DNA from: Saposhnikovia divaricata
Lineage: Eukaryota > Streptophyta > Magnoliopsida > Apiales > Apiaceae
Direction: 5' to 3'
Length of the DNA: 64,000 nt
NCBI GenBank assembly: GCA_036435485.1
Contig: CM071598.1
Location: 141,836,148-141,900,147 of the forward strand
The translations under genes and the position numbers were made by a program. The notes beneath the pieces were generated by a model. The model saw only the letters and a list, made by a program, of their open reading frames with translations, ran no database searches and had not been told where the DNA came from. This document shows, one piece after another, positions 49,482 through 61,367 of this stretch (its first letter is position 1; every line of letters starts with the position of its first letter).

Positions 49482-52201
49482 GATCTTTTGGATAAAGGAG
49501 TTATAAGGCCTAGTGTGTCGCCGTGGGGAGCACCAGTGTTTTTTTTTTGTTAAGAAGAAGGATAGAAGTATGAGATTATGTATTGATTATAGAGAGCTTA
49601 ACAAGCTAGCCCTCAAGAATAAGTATCCACTGCCAAGGATAGATGACCTGTTTGACCAACTCAAAAGAGCTGCTTACTTTTCTAAAATTGATCTGAGATC
49701 ATGATACCACCAATTGAAGATCAAGCTAGAGGATATTCCGAAGACTGTTTTTTTTCACACGATATGGACATTATGAGTTTCTAGTGATGGCTTTCGGATT
49801 GACGAATGCGCCAGCTGTGTTTATGGATTTGATGAATAGAGTGTTCAAGAGATATTTGGATAAGTTTATAATTGTATTTATTGATGACATCCTTATATAC
49901 TCAAGGAACCCCGAAGAGCATGCCGAGCATTTGAGAATCGCAATAGAAACCCAGAGGAAGGAAAGGTTATATGCAAAGTTTCCTAAGTGTAAGTCTTGGT
50001 TGCAAGAAGTGCAATTTCTAGGACATGAGATTAGTAGAGAAAGAATTAGAGTATACCCTACAAAGATTGAAGCTATGGTAAGTTGGAGTAGACCAAGAAC
50101 TCTTACGGAAGTGAGATATTTCTTAGGACTGGCTGGTTATTATCGGAGATTTGTTCAAGATTTTTCAGAGATTGCTACGCCATTAACTAAGTTGACCAGG
50201 AAGAATGAGAAGTTTATTTGCACTGACAAGTGTGAGAAAAGTTTCCAAGAATTGAAGAAAAGATTGGTGTCCGCACCAGTGTTAGTATTGCCAGATGATA
50301 AAGGAGATTTTGTTATTTATAGTGATGCTTCGCACAAAGGATTAGGATACGTTTTTGATGCAGCACGGAAATGTTATTGCGTACGCTTCGAGACAACTTA
50401 ATCCGCACGAGCAAAAGTATCTTACGCACGACTTGGAGTTAGCTGCTATTGTGTTTGCGCTGAAGATTTGGAGACATTATTTGTATGGAGAGAAGTGTGA
50501 AATTTTTTTTACCGATCATAAGAGTTTGAAGTATATCTTTAACCAGAAGGAGTTGAATATGAGACAAAGAAGGTGGTTGGAGTTAATTAAGAATTATGAT
50601 TGTACGATAAGTTACCATCCCGGAAAAGCGAATGTTGTAACTGATGCATTGAGTAGGAAAGAGAGGTTGAATACATTGAATATGCCAAAGGAGTTATTTC
50701 AAGAGTTTGAGAAGCTAAGTCTGGAAGTTTATGATTCAAAGAATGCTGATGAGTTTCTTAACACGATGACTTTTCAACCAGAGTTGTTAGAGAAGATTCG
50801 GAGATGTCAAAAAGAAGTTATGAGTTGTGAGACGAATACATTGACTGGAGAGGAAATTTGTACACAGAAGGATGATCAGGGTATCTTAAGATTTGCTAAG
50901 TGGATATGGATTCCTAATGTGCCAGAGCTAAAGAATGAGATTTTAAGCGAAACCCATAGTTCAGGATATTCAATTCATCCTGGAAGCACGAAGATGTATC
51001 GAGATCTGAAGGAGAATTTTTGGTGGCCCAACATGAAACGATAAATTGCTGAGTGGATAAGCAAGTATTATACTTGTCAGAGAGTTAAGGCGGAACATCG
51101 GAAACCAAGTGGATTGTTACAACCGTTAGATATTCCTGAATGGAAGTGGGAACACCTTGCTATGGATTTTATAGTGGGATTGCCAAAGATTGGAGCTAAT
51201 CATGATGCGATTTGAATATTATTGATCGACTGACGAAGTTTGCATATTTTCTACCGATTAACGAAAGACTCTCATTGGATAAGTTAGTACACTTGTATTT
51301 GAAGGAGATAGTGTCACGTCATGGAGTTCCTGTGTCGATAGTGTCTGATCGAGACCTGCGATTTAATTCGAGATTTTGGAAGCAATTTCAAGAATGTCTA
51401 GGAACCCAATTGAAGATGAGTACCGCTTATCACCCGCAGACAGACGGACAAAGTGAAAGGACTATTCAGATAATAGAAGATATGTTAAGAACTTGTGCAT
51501 TAGATTTCAAAGGAAGTTGGGATAAGCATTTGCCATTAGTTGAGTTTTCATACAACAATAGTTATCACGCGAGTTTTGGAATGCCCCCGTATGAAGCTTT
51601 GTATGGAAGGAATTGTAGATCACCAGTGTATTGGGAAGAAGTTGTTGAGAGGAAAATTTTAGGACCAGAGCTACTTCAGCAGACGAAGGAGAAAGTTGAA
51701 GTTATTCAGAAGAGGTTAATTACTGCCCAGGATCGTCAGAAAAAGTATGCTGATTTGAAAAGACAGGATATAAGTTTTGAGATAGAAAATCAAGTGTTGT
51801 TGAAAGTTTCATCATGGAAAGGAATTACGAGATTGGGTAAGAAAGGCAACTTGAGTCTGAGGTATGTAGGACCATTCGAGATTTTGAAGCAAGTCGGAAA
51901 GGTTGCTTACGAGTTAGCATTGCCGCCGCATATGCACCATATTCATAATGTGTTCCACGTATCTATGTTTAAGAAGTATAATCCCGATGCGAGTCACGTA
52001 ATCGAGTATGAGCCCATCAAGATTCAACCAGATTTATCTTACGAAGAGCAACCAATAGAGACTCAGGATAGAAGTGATAGAAAGCTAAGGAATAAAGTTG
52101 TTAGATTGGTTAAAGTTTTGTAGAGGAATCCTAGAGTCGAAGAGTCGACTTGGAAACTTGGAAGCGAGATGCTTGCCAAGTATCCTAATTTATTTACTTA
52201 G
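49482..52201 (+). pseudogene. pol of the chromovirus, copy 2
   Basis: The same domain order as copy 1. It shares with copy 1 the TGA in RT (49702), the frame change in RNase H (near 50355), the TGA and frame change in front of the integrase core (51213), the Tyr in the integrase zinc site and the TAG in the chromodomain (52121). It does not have the TAG of 40365 or 42015, but has its own TAA at 51042, after the integrase zinc region begins. The longest intact piece (51212-52123, 303 codons) covers the integrase core and most of the C-terminal domain. Confidence 0.9.
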
Positions 52202-52241
52202 GTGAGATTCTGGGGACAGAATCCTTTTAAGGGGGGAAGGC

Positions 52242-55200
52242 TATAACGACCTAGAATTTTTTTGCGATTTATAAATGCATAGTTAATTATTAAATGTGGA
52301 AATTATGTGAACTATGTGAATTATGTGACGAGTATAATTTGTGAAGTCAAGATATGTGTGAAAACATGTTTATGTGATTATTTGATGATTGGTATGTGTC
52401 GTATGTGATCGTGGAATTTTATTTATATTTTTAGAGCATTAAAACTATTTTTAAAGTGCATTTTTAATCTTTCAAAAATCATATAAAATCATTGGAGTTG
52501 TTTTAAATCATGAGATCTTTTACATTATGATATTTGTGATATTATTGAGTTTATAAAATTAGTGAGAATATTTGTTTGTATGTTTAAGTATTTTAAAATG
52601 ATTAAAAAAGCTTTATTTCATTTAAAGGATCTTTACTTCAAAAATTCATAATAAATTCATTTTTGACTCTAAAATTATTTTATAAGTATGGGGATGTTCC
52701 TAATTTCACAGACTTTATTCTGAAAATTTTAAATATATTTTCTCCCCATCCTTTATTTAATTTCGAATTTATATTGATTAAAAGCTTTATTTTCAGAAAA
52801 GTATTTAATAGATTTTCAGAATTGTATAAAGTCAGTTTTATCCCTGGATATTTCTACATCACCACCGCCACTTCTTCTTCATTTTGTGCGTGTGTGCTTG
52901 TTCTTGCTCTAAAATTATCTCTCTCTTCTCTCTCCTCTCTCTCCTCTCGGTACTGTCTCTCTCCTCACTTTCCGATCGGTTTCTGGCCGGATTAAATGAT
53001 CCGAGGCCGGATTTGTGTTCGGTTTTCAGTCCTCTATTTATTGGTGTACCTGCATGTCAATTTTGTGACCAAAATTTAGAAACCCATTTCGGGTTTTGCT
53101 CTAATCCGACTTGTTTACTCCGATTTGTTCATATTTATGATGGCCATGATGATTACTAGCTGTTCTGTGCTTGTTTCATGTTGGTATTGGGTTGGACAGA
53201 GTTCGTATGTATATGTATGTATATGCCGCGGGTATATGCTTGATTTTGTGAAGAATTTCTCTAAATCCTTGCTTTAGATGATGATTAATTCGTTTATAAA
53301 TTACTAGTGGTAGAGATTTTGTGTTGGAAGCTCTAATTTGAGTGCCACCAAGATTTTTGCCCATTGGCAATGATCTTTATAGAGCCGGCGAATCGACAAT
53401 GATGAAATTGAGTCGACTTATTGTATAAATTATTGTTTCGTGAATTTATATATTTGTTTTCTGAATTTTCCGAAGTTGCATGTGTATTAGTTAATTTTGT
53501 TAAATTTTTCGAATATATAAACATGATTTTATTTGGATTAAATTCGAATATATATGAATAAATATGTGAATAGTTGTAATTGATTCTTGTTAGAGTGGAA
53601 TTGTCAATAATAATTAGAGATTATGTCATTTGGGATTTATTAATATTATTGGGACTTGTAGGTGGATTTTAAATCCATCGGATTGAATTGTGAATTTGAG
53701 TCAGATGTTTTCCGACGGGATAGTCCAATTTACAAAGGAAACTCTGCCCGATTTTTATTAGAATTATAAGTCGTAAAGTCTATAATATAAGACTATAAGA
53801 TAATTAACGGTCAAAAATGATATAATGTGATAAGTGTTTAAATGACATACATGGATTGCACGTTCTAATTGCTAAGTGTTTAACTGATTACTTGATTGTA
53901 TAACGTTACTTGGTGAATATGTTTAGTATAGTCAATGTGTGTATAAGTACTAAGTGATAAAGCGTTATAGGAGTCGTTGGGTAGAATAGAGTTAAATGAT
54001 TAAGGGTAAAAGTATACTGAAGCAATACTTTACCTTTCTATAGGTACGAGTAGGAGGCCAGGTTAAGAACCAGTACGTGTGTAAGTGGAATCTTAGAAGC
54101 GAGATGTTATTAGAATTAGCAAGCGTATTGGTATCAAGATTGACGAATTCTGGAGGAAAGACGGATGTATAGTCGATTAGAGATCAACGTGCAAAGAAGT
54201 GGAGACTGACATATAGTGAGTAGCGAATCTATGTGTTGGGAACAGAACTACGTATGCTGAGGCAAGTGTTTCTATTCCTCACTTATTGTTCAAGTGAAGT
54301 ATATCTGCTTCTGTTGTACATAACATGTTTCTTTCAAATTAGTTTACAAGTAATCTGTGCCTTGTTGTACCCTTCTATTGAGTTATCCTGTGAACTGTCT
54401 TTTGAAATACCTTGATTGCTATGCACCTAGTCATTTTCCTTCTGTTGATTACCAATGAAGTTTGGTTCCATAACATGTCCCTTCCTTTATACTAAGACCC
54501 TTATTGTGTCTATCACCTTATATCTTATAAATCCAAGAAGACATCCAAGTCCTAAATACAATTTCTAAAATTTAACACCTGTTTTACAAGCTATTGACTG
54601 AAAACTTTCTTTCAGTTACCGAACCATGTTGTATTAATTCCAGTATTACTTACTCATGTTTTCTCAAATTCTATCTTACTGAACATTGTTTTAAAGAACC
54701 AAGTTTTACTAAACCTCTGTTTCAAATAACCAGGTTTTAACAAACCATGTTTTAAGGAATCATATTTTTATTGAACTTGACTTTCAATGAACCTCATTTC
54801 AACAAGACCTTGATTTAAAGAAGCTATATACTACTAAAACCTGTTTTGAAATTCGTATTCAAATGAACCTTGATTTAGAAAGTAAGACTTATTTACAATG
54901 CCCTGTCTAACCACTGTTTCATTAATGCAAGACTTTTATCACTATAAATTGATTTGTTGCCCTGCTTTAAAACTCTATATATTACAATATTGATCAAACC
55001 ACTAACCTAAAGACTTGATTACCATTCTTGATATTCATTACTTTTTAAACTGAGTTAATTGCCCTAAAACTAGCCATGATACACATCTTTGACCTTTGAC
55101 TTGGATTTCCTTCCTTGTACTCTGATCAAAGTCTTAATTTCATTTGAATCTATATCTTCTTGATTCAGACTTGTATCCCTATTCTCTTGATGTCAGAGAA

Positions 55201-56261
55201 CTTAGTCAAACCTTTGACTTTTATTATTGCAAATCAAAATGAGTAGTTTTCTTAAAATACTTTGAAGTTACTTAGACTGTGCTGATTTGTTATCAGAGAG
55301 TCGAAGGTACTTCAAAGTAAAGGTTTTTGAAAAGATTAAGTATTAAAACGTTTTATGAAGTAAAAAGAGTTTTACAAAGCTTAATGTTTTAAAAAAATGA
55401 GATTTTTTATAAAAGGTTAGGAACTCCGTCTAAATGGTTTCCACGGATTCCTGACGATTGGAGAGACGGGGCGAACGGGTAATGCTGGTTCCGTCGGTTT
55501 GTGTATGTATTAGTGTAGTTCTGGTCTGTCCAGTTTGACACCTTTATAGGCTAATGTGTTGCCTCTTGGGAACCCAAGCTATCCTAATGAGAGGATTTAT
55601 GTCCAGAGGGACTCTATGTCCGGTATGGGGACTTTATGGGCTGATCACCCGTATTGTCTGTTATGAAGTAAAAACCTCCAATCACTTCTAAAATGCTTTA
55701 TTTATAAGACTGTGAAGTGAAATTGGTTTATTATTGTAAATGTCAATTGCCTTGCACATATTTTATTATCAACTGTTGCTTTGCCTTTCAGTTGATATCT
55801 TGTTGTTATCAAACGTCAGTATTATTCTATTGCTTCCAGTCATATCATTCTACCATCTTATTATTGTTGAAAGCCAGCTTTATGTTTGTTGTCAGCTTTC
55901 TGTTTATTTAGAAGTTGTTACTTCACTATTCACTTGCTGAGCGTTGTTGGCTCATTCTTGTTTTATTCATCTAACCTTTCAGCTAGACTTAAGAATGGTC
56001 TACCTACGCCTTATAATTTGAACGAGTGCGGCAAGGCGTTCTATTCAAGTTAGATTTCAGAGCCAGCATGGACTTATTCAGTATTGGACTGCGCTTCTGA
56101 TAAGAAAGTAAAATAGTTATAATAGTTGTTGTAATTTAGTTTCTTGTTTCACACTATAACCTGAGATCGATCCTTGTTGAGGGGTCGTCTGTATGATTAA
56201 GTTTTACTTAATTGTATTGGTTGTGGCACCAAATCCTGACCCCGGATTTGGGGGCGTCACA
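52242..56261 (+). repeat. LTR C (4020 bp)
   Basis: It begins TATAACGACC and ends GGGGGCGTCACA, abutting the target duplication TGATC. It has the most private substitutions of the three and a longer CT-rich block near 52930. Confidence 0.92.
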
Positions 56262-57124
56262 TGATCAATTCAAAATTTAGAAGTGAATTATGATTGTCTC
56301 TAAAAGAATTTTAATTTTTTTATTAGAAATTTATTCACCGACCAGCAATTATACTCTTTTAGCATATATTTAATAATTAAAATAATTAAAATATATGTAG
56401 TGTTGGTTTATATGCATTTATTAATTAATTTACTAAACAAATTATGAATAAATATATTTTTGAGCCTTTACAAAAATCGAGTCTTTGAAGATATGGATTT
56501 AATTCAAGTTATTTAAAATCCGATTCAAATCTGATTTTGTATTGTTGGCGTATATGCATTAATTAATTAATTATATTAATAAATTATGAATAAATATATT
56601 TTTTGAGCTTTTAAAAAAAATTGAGTCTATGTAGGTAATGATTTTATCCAAGTTATTTAAAATATGATTTCAAATTTAAATTCAATTTAACCGTTATTAG
56701 TAAATTAGAATAAGCATGGAAAATAATAAAAATTTTGTATATGATTGATTGATTCAAAACTTAGAAGTGAATTATATGATTGCCTCTAAAAGAATTTTAA
56801 TTTTTTATTGATAATTTATTCACCGACCAATAATAATACTCTTTTAGCCTATATTTAATAATTAAAGTAATTAAGATGTATGTAGTGTTGGTTAATATGC
56901 ATTTATTAATTAATTTTATTAACAAATTATGAATAAATATATTTTTGAGCCTTTAAAAAAATCGAATCTTTGAAGATATGAATTTAATTCAAGTTATTTA
57001 AAATCTGATTCAAATTCGATTTTGTATTGTTGGCTTATATGCATTAATTAATTAATTATATTAATAAATGATGAATAAATATATTTTTGAGCTTTTAAAA
57101 AAAAAATCAAGTCTATGTAGGTGA
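56262..57124. repeat. AT-rich tandem repeat, 485-bp unit with inner ~140-bp subunits
   Basis: Unit 1 is 56262-56746 and unit 2 starts at 56747 and is cut at 57124 by the next retrotransposon; the preceding unit ends at 32907. Inside each unit the text GTTGG-TATATGCATT...AATAAATATATTTTTGAGC...AGTTATTTAAAAT occurs twice, about 140 bp apart (near 56404 and 56545, and near 56887 and 57029). No coding potential. Confidence 0.8.
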
Positions 57125-57628
57125 TGTGGAATAAAAACTAGGTTGTATTTATTGCGTATTGAATGTTAGGGTTAGGGAGAGCTTCGAGCTTTAATGGCTG
57201 ATCAAGTGTTTCGTGACTTAACTCGGGTCCTCACAAGATGCCTACGTATCTTGCAAATATCAAAAATCAAGCTAATAAAACGTAGTTCTGTTGTGTGGAA
57301 TCAGATCCTTATATAGGCATTGGGTGCCTTGGAATTAGGGTTTGGTATCTTGCTGGGCAAGATACCTGTTTTAGGTAGACTTCTGGATCCTTCCTAGAGG
57401 AAGGCTGATCCGTATTGGACTCATATGACTTGGGGATTACTCCTTAAAGAATTCGGGTTTCCATTGGACTCAATAACGGAGTCCTATCTTGGCTGATTTA
57501 TTTAATTACGAAATTATTATCATAATTAGGGTTTTGGGCCTCGTAATTGGGCTTTGACCTTGGACCATCTTAGGTTCATTTAATATATCATTAAATGTGT
57601 CTTTAGGGATCACTTTCAACCCATATCA
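57125..57628 (-). repeat. 3' LTR (504 bp) of the Tat-type element
   Basis: On the minus strand it starts TGATATGGG right after the PPT and ends TTTTATTCCACA. A TATA box CTATATAAGG lies near 57310-57320. Its ends are TG...CA. Confidence 0.75.
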
Positions 57629-57642
57629 TTTGCCCCCCAACT
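57629..57642 (-). other. Polypurine tract of the Tat-type element
   Basis: The minus strand reads AAGTTGGGGGGCAAA immediately before the LTR. Confidence 0.8.
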
Positions 57643-57949
57643 TCTAAGAAAACTGATCAGGTTTTCATTGAAGTTAAAAGGTTTATTTACACTAGTGTTT
57701 CACGGGTGTCGTCTTGAATGTAAAGTGTGGAGCGACCTACACGTTTACGATAATTCGCTTTATTCGAGGCTAACCAATTATATTTACAAGAAAATTATGA
57801 ATAATATCCTTGCATTTTTCTTATACTCGCGGGTATTTTTTATTATTTTTTGAATTTATTATTAAAAACCATACAACATTTGTGAACAACCTCTATAATT
57901 TCTCCAAGAAATGCTATTGTCTATGAAAATCAGCAAAATTTTATCGAAC
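57643..57949. other. Spacer between PPT and tandem repeats
   Basis: AT-rich; no reading frame or motif that I recognise. Confidence 0.5.
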
Positions 57950-58505
57950 AATTTCGACCAGGATCCTAGTCGACTTAACTCACTTTTGACACTCTGGTCG
58001 ATGGCAATTCGACCAGGATTCCTTATCGACATTTCGATCAGGATCCTGGTCGACTTAACCTCAATTCTGCAGCCTGATCGACAACACTTCGATGAGGATT
58101 CCTGGTCGACATTTCGATCAGGATCTTGGTCGACATAAATCAATTTCGATAGTCTGGTCGACAACACTTCGACGAGGATCCTGGTCGACATAAATCAATT
58201 TCGACAGTCTGGTCGATAACATTTCGACGAGGATTCCTGGTGGACATTTCGATCAGGATCCTGGTCGACATAAATCAATTTCGACAGCCTGCTCGAAGGT
58301 ATTTCGATGAGGATTCCTGGTCGACATTTCGATCAGGATCCTGGTCGAATAAACTCAATTTTGACAGTCTGCTCGAAGGTATTTCGACATGGATTCCTGG
58401 TCGAATAAACTCAATTTTGACAGCCTGCTCGAAGGTATTTCGACATGGATTCCTGGTCGACATTTCGATCAGGATCCTGGTCGAATAAACTCGATTTTGA
58501 CAGCC
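57950..58505. repeat. ~80-bp tandem repeat built on the palindrome GACCAGGATCCTGGTC
   Basis: The word GACAGYCTG marks repeat starts at about 57985, 58066, 58145, 58200, 58280, 58363, 58417 and 58497. Most intervals are about 80 bp and two are about 54 bp, where one inner block is missing. Each unit carries one or two copies of GAYCAGGATCCTGGTCGA, a near-perfect palindrome, joined by TTCGACATTTCGAT. Short frames through the array on both strands are by-products. Position between pol and 3' LTR is where Tat-lineage elements often hold tandem repeats. Confidence 0.85.
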
Positions 58506-58867
58506 ATTTTCGTTTATTTTCTAACAGGACTTTTATGGGCTTACAATTTGGGCATACAAACCTTTTTGGGCCTTAAATTATAGATTTTGGGTTAGGTCTT
58601 TGACCAATAGTCTCTAGTTGAAGAATCGATTAGAACTTTGGTCGTCTTACTGGGCCTGCTAGGCCTATTGGGCCTTAACCCGTTTCCTTTCAATTGCATT
58701 TACGGATTAATTAATCCATATATTATTTTGACTAACACTTACTTTGGGACCTTCTAGATCTTCTAGGTCCTTCCTTTCTTTGGGCCTATGGGCCTTTCAA
58801 TGGGCCTTAACCGGTTATCACCGGTTACTTGGAATTTTAACCAGCTACTAACCAGTTACAAAATTTC

Positions 58868-58876
58868 TATAAAAGA
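58868..58876 (+). promoter_or_regulatory. TATA box of the antisense gene
   Basis: CTATAAAAG on the plus strand, about 240 bp before the ATG at 59113, followed by a C/T-rich leader. It points the opposite way from the LTR promoter. Confidence 0.55.
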
Positions 58877-59112
58877 GTGAAGTATGATTCATTTCTCATT
58901 TCACTCTAATACACTCTAGTTTCCTCTAAAATTTATCTTAAACATTTCTTTTAAGTTAAGGCGATTCCTGGTGGTTTTTTCCAGCAACTCCTTCAATTTC
59001 CGGTGAGTTTCTTACCGGTTTCTGGGTTTCTTTGAAGATTTCTGGGTTTCAGTTGCATATTCATCTTCTACGGTAAGATTTCTGGGCTAGAGTATTCATC
59101 CTTTGAAGATCA

Positions 59113-60994
59113 ATGGCGGATAAAGCTGCACAGCATCTAGCAAAGATGAATTCCGCTTCAAAAAGAGGTAACGATATCGAAATTCGTTCCTCCTATATGA
59201 GTTTAACTGAAATGATCAACCTTTGTGAAGATGATTATCCATCGTTAGCTGATTTAGATGCTTATAACTATTATAACAAATTTCATGATGAAGATATAAT
59301 TAAGGGCTATAATAAAACTTATGAAATTAAAACCCCTTATAGGCTTATCAAGGATGGGCCTGGTGACAGGCCTTGCCATTGGAGGCCCAATGGGCTTTGT
59401 ATTTTTAGAGACGCCCTTATAGCTGGGCTTAGGTTCCCTTTCCATGACTTCATTCCCAAACTTTTGGATGATGTTCAAATTACCCCTTGTCAACTTCCTC
59501 CGAACGTATGGCGATCCATTTTTTGTTTTATGGTTTTATGTCTTAAGAACAACTTCCCTCTTTCCGTGCCTTTGTTTAGGAAAATATTTCAGTTTTATAA
59601 TAGCTCTTCCGTTCAACCAGGGTGGGTCTATGTTAGACAGCACCCTAAAATTGCACACATATTCAACGGCCACTCGGTTGTTGACAACAACCCTAAGTGG
59701 AAAGAAGAGTTTATGTATTTGGTTTGGCAAGGGGGCGATTGGGGCACCCTTTTCCGAAGCTCTTTTGGTAAGGTGGCCGATGGCAACCCCAACAAAATTG
59801 TTCTCAACGCGGAAGAACAAATGGCCTACGAAGCTCTTATCAAGGATAACGGGGAAACTTTGTGTTGGGATCTCATTAACGAGGAATCTCTAAGGGTCGT
59901 GGGCCTTTCTGCTGTTTCCAACTTGGGTAATTTCCCATTCCTTTACGAATTCATTTTGTTTCTAGATAATCTTATACCAACGTTTTATTTCATGTTTATG
60001 CAGCTGCCATGAAAATAATGCAAGCTACAGATCCTGGTGAGGATGAAACTGCCCGTATGAGGAGGGCAAAGAGGGCCCTTGACACAAGGGGCAAATCTAC
60101 TGAACCTTTTTTTCTGTGCCCACACAAAGTGCAGAAATAGGAATTGGTCACTGAAGATGAAGAAGACGGGCCTGTACAAGTGAATGTCCACTCTACGGTG
60201 TATAGGGCTCCGTGGGGCTTCAGAAAGCAGGATTTTGTGGTAGGATCCACAAAGCATTCCATGGATTGGTCTCTAAACTCTATCACCCCATGTGACTACA
60301 AGGACTTCATATCGGGAGGAAATATAGAGGAGGCTGAGCACCTAGGAGCCCAGGCCTTGGCATCTGTATCTTATCCTTTACCACTCTTTTCTTTTCTTAA
60401 CGCTGTTTTGATATTGTAGTTTTTTGTTGAACTAATATCTTTGCAGGCAAACGTCCATTTCCAGAGCATGACCCACCAGGCCAAGGCCGGGAAAAACAAG
60501 GTAAGTCTTTCGAGACTAAATTTCAAAAAGAGAATATCCGATGTGGAGAGGTCGAGGAGAAGTTAAATGGAAAAGCAAGGGAGCTGGAAGCTACCCAAGC
60601 CGAGCTGGTGGACTTAAGGGCCAAGAAGGAGGACCTCGTCGATGAGTACATGGATTCTCAAGATTTTCAGGCCTTGATGGAGAGGCATGATGAGGTTCTT
60701 TACCCAGTCCAGTATACTGATGGCTGGAATGAGGCTTTGGAGGCGGTGCTCAAAAAGTACCCTGGATTATTTTCTCCTGCAGACCTCCCCAGTCCACACC
60801 CTCCTCCTTTTTCCCCTGTCGAGGAGGAAGAAGGTGAGGATGAGAGTACAAGGGATAGGAGGATTCTTGATCCCGAGGCTTCCCCTCTCTGAAGGGCCTC
60901 GGATACTACTGCAACGTCTCCTTCACGCTCAGCTGGAGCTTCGATGACTCAGGGAGACGAGGAGAGATCGGCTTCTTCTAAAGAGGCCGATACT
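59113..60994 (+). CDS. Antisense gene of the Tat-type element: putative gypsy-type transposon protein
   Basis: Exon 1 (59113-59926) encodes 271 residues. The region around WRPNGLCIFRDALIAGLRFP, then PPNVWRSIFCFMVLCL, resembles the plant domain called putative gypsy type transposon (PF04195 as I recall it). An intron 59927-60003 with GT/AG borders joins exon 2 in phase. Exon 2 meets an in-frame TAG at 60138, after which the same frame stays open (VYRAPWGFRKQDF) to a likely donor at 60366. Exon 3 (60447-60497) ends at AAG|GTAAGT. After a frame change a coiled-coil-like Glu/Lys-rich part (60510-60640) and a C-terminal part (FQALMERHDE, YTDGWNEALEAVLKKYPGLF) run to 60892, with a Ser/Thr-rich tail possible up to 60994. 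Its function is unknown. It converges tail to tail with pol. With one stop and one frame change it may be a recent pseudogene. Confidence 0.65.
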
Positions 60995-61367
60995 TAGGTT
61001 TTTATGATAGCCCTGCGTGGCATTTGTTTTGTTTTATTGGTTTGTAAACTCTAACTTATAGCCTTCGGGCTTTGTTTATTTATATGCGCATTTCCGATCT
61101 TCCCTTTGTATTTAATTATTTTTTCATTTGTATTTGTCCTTTACAAGCTTGCAATTTAGTTATGCATGGATACATATCAGACATAAAATATAAACACGAG
61201 GAATATTGAAAATCAAACTGCATAATTGTATAAAGGAATCCTGAAATGGGTCCAACCCTTACATAAATACTCTACTTCCTACTCAGAGTTTGAAAGACTC
61301 TGAAATGGTTTCATCGACCTTATTTCTACTTTCCTACTGGATATAAGCTATGTCATATACAGGATAA
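60995..61367. other. Gap between the antisense gene and the end of pol
   Basis: It holds the 3' flanks of the two convergent genes; I see no coding sequence of its own. Confidence 0.6.

Larger units (their letters stand above)
32903..56266 (+). mobile_element. Three-LTR array of a defective Tekay/Del-type chromovirus
   Basis: The order is LTR A (32908-36920), internal 1 (36921-42578), LTR B (42579-46580), internal 2 (46581-52241), LTR C (52242-56261), with one outer target duplication TGATC (32903-32907 and 56262-56266). The pol order RT, RNase H, integrase with a C-terminal chromodomain identifies a chromovirus of Ty3 type, and its chromodomain wording is that of the Tekay/Del branch. LTRs and internals are near identical between copies. 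Both internals lack recognisable gag and protease and carry stops, so nothing here is autonomous. LTR-int-LTR-int-LTR with one target duplication points to unequal recombination of a single insertion. Confidence 0.92.

Noticed and set aside
33330..55940. Sets of 60-110 residue frames repeated in the three 4-kb LTRs on both strands
   Set aside because: They are AT-rich chance frames in LTR sequence; their repetition reflects the LTR copies, and frame-changing indels between copies are tolerated.
57950..58505. Regular repeats resembling a CRISPR array
   Set aside because: The spacers are themselves repeated, the unit length varies, and it lies in the 3' spacer of a plant retrotransposon.
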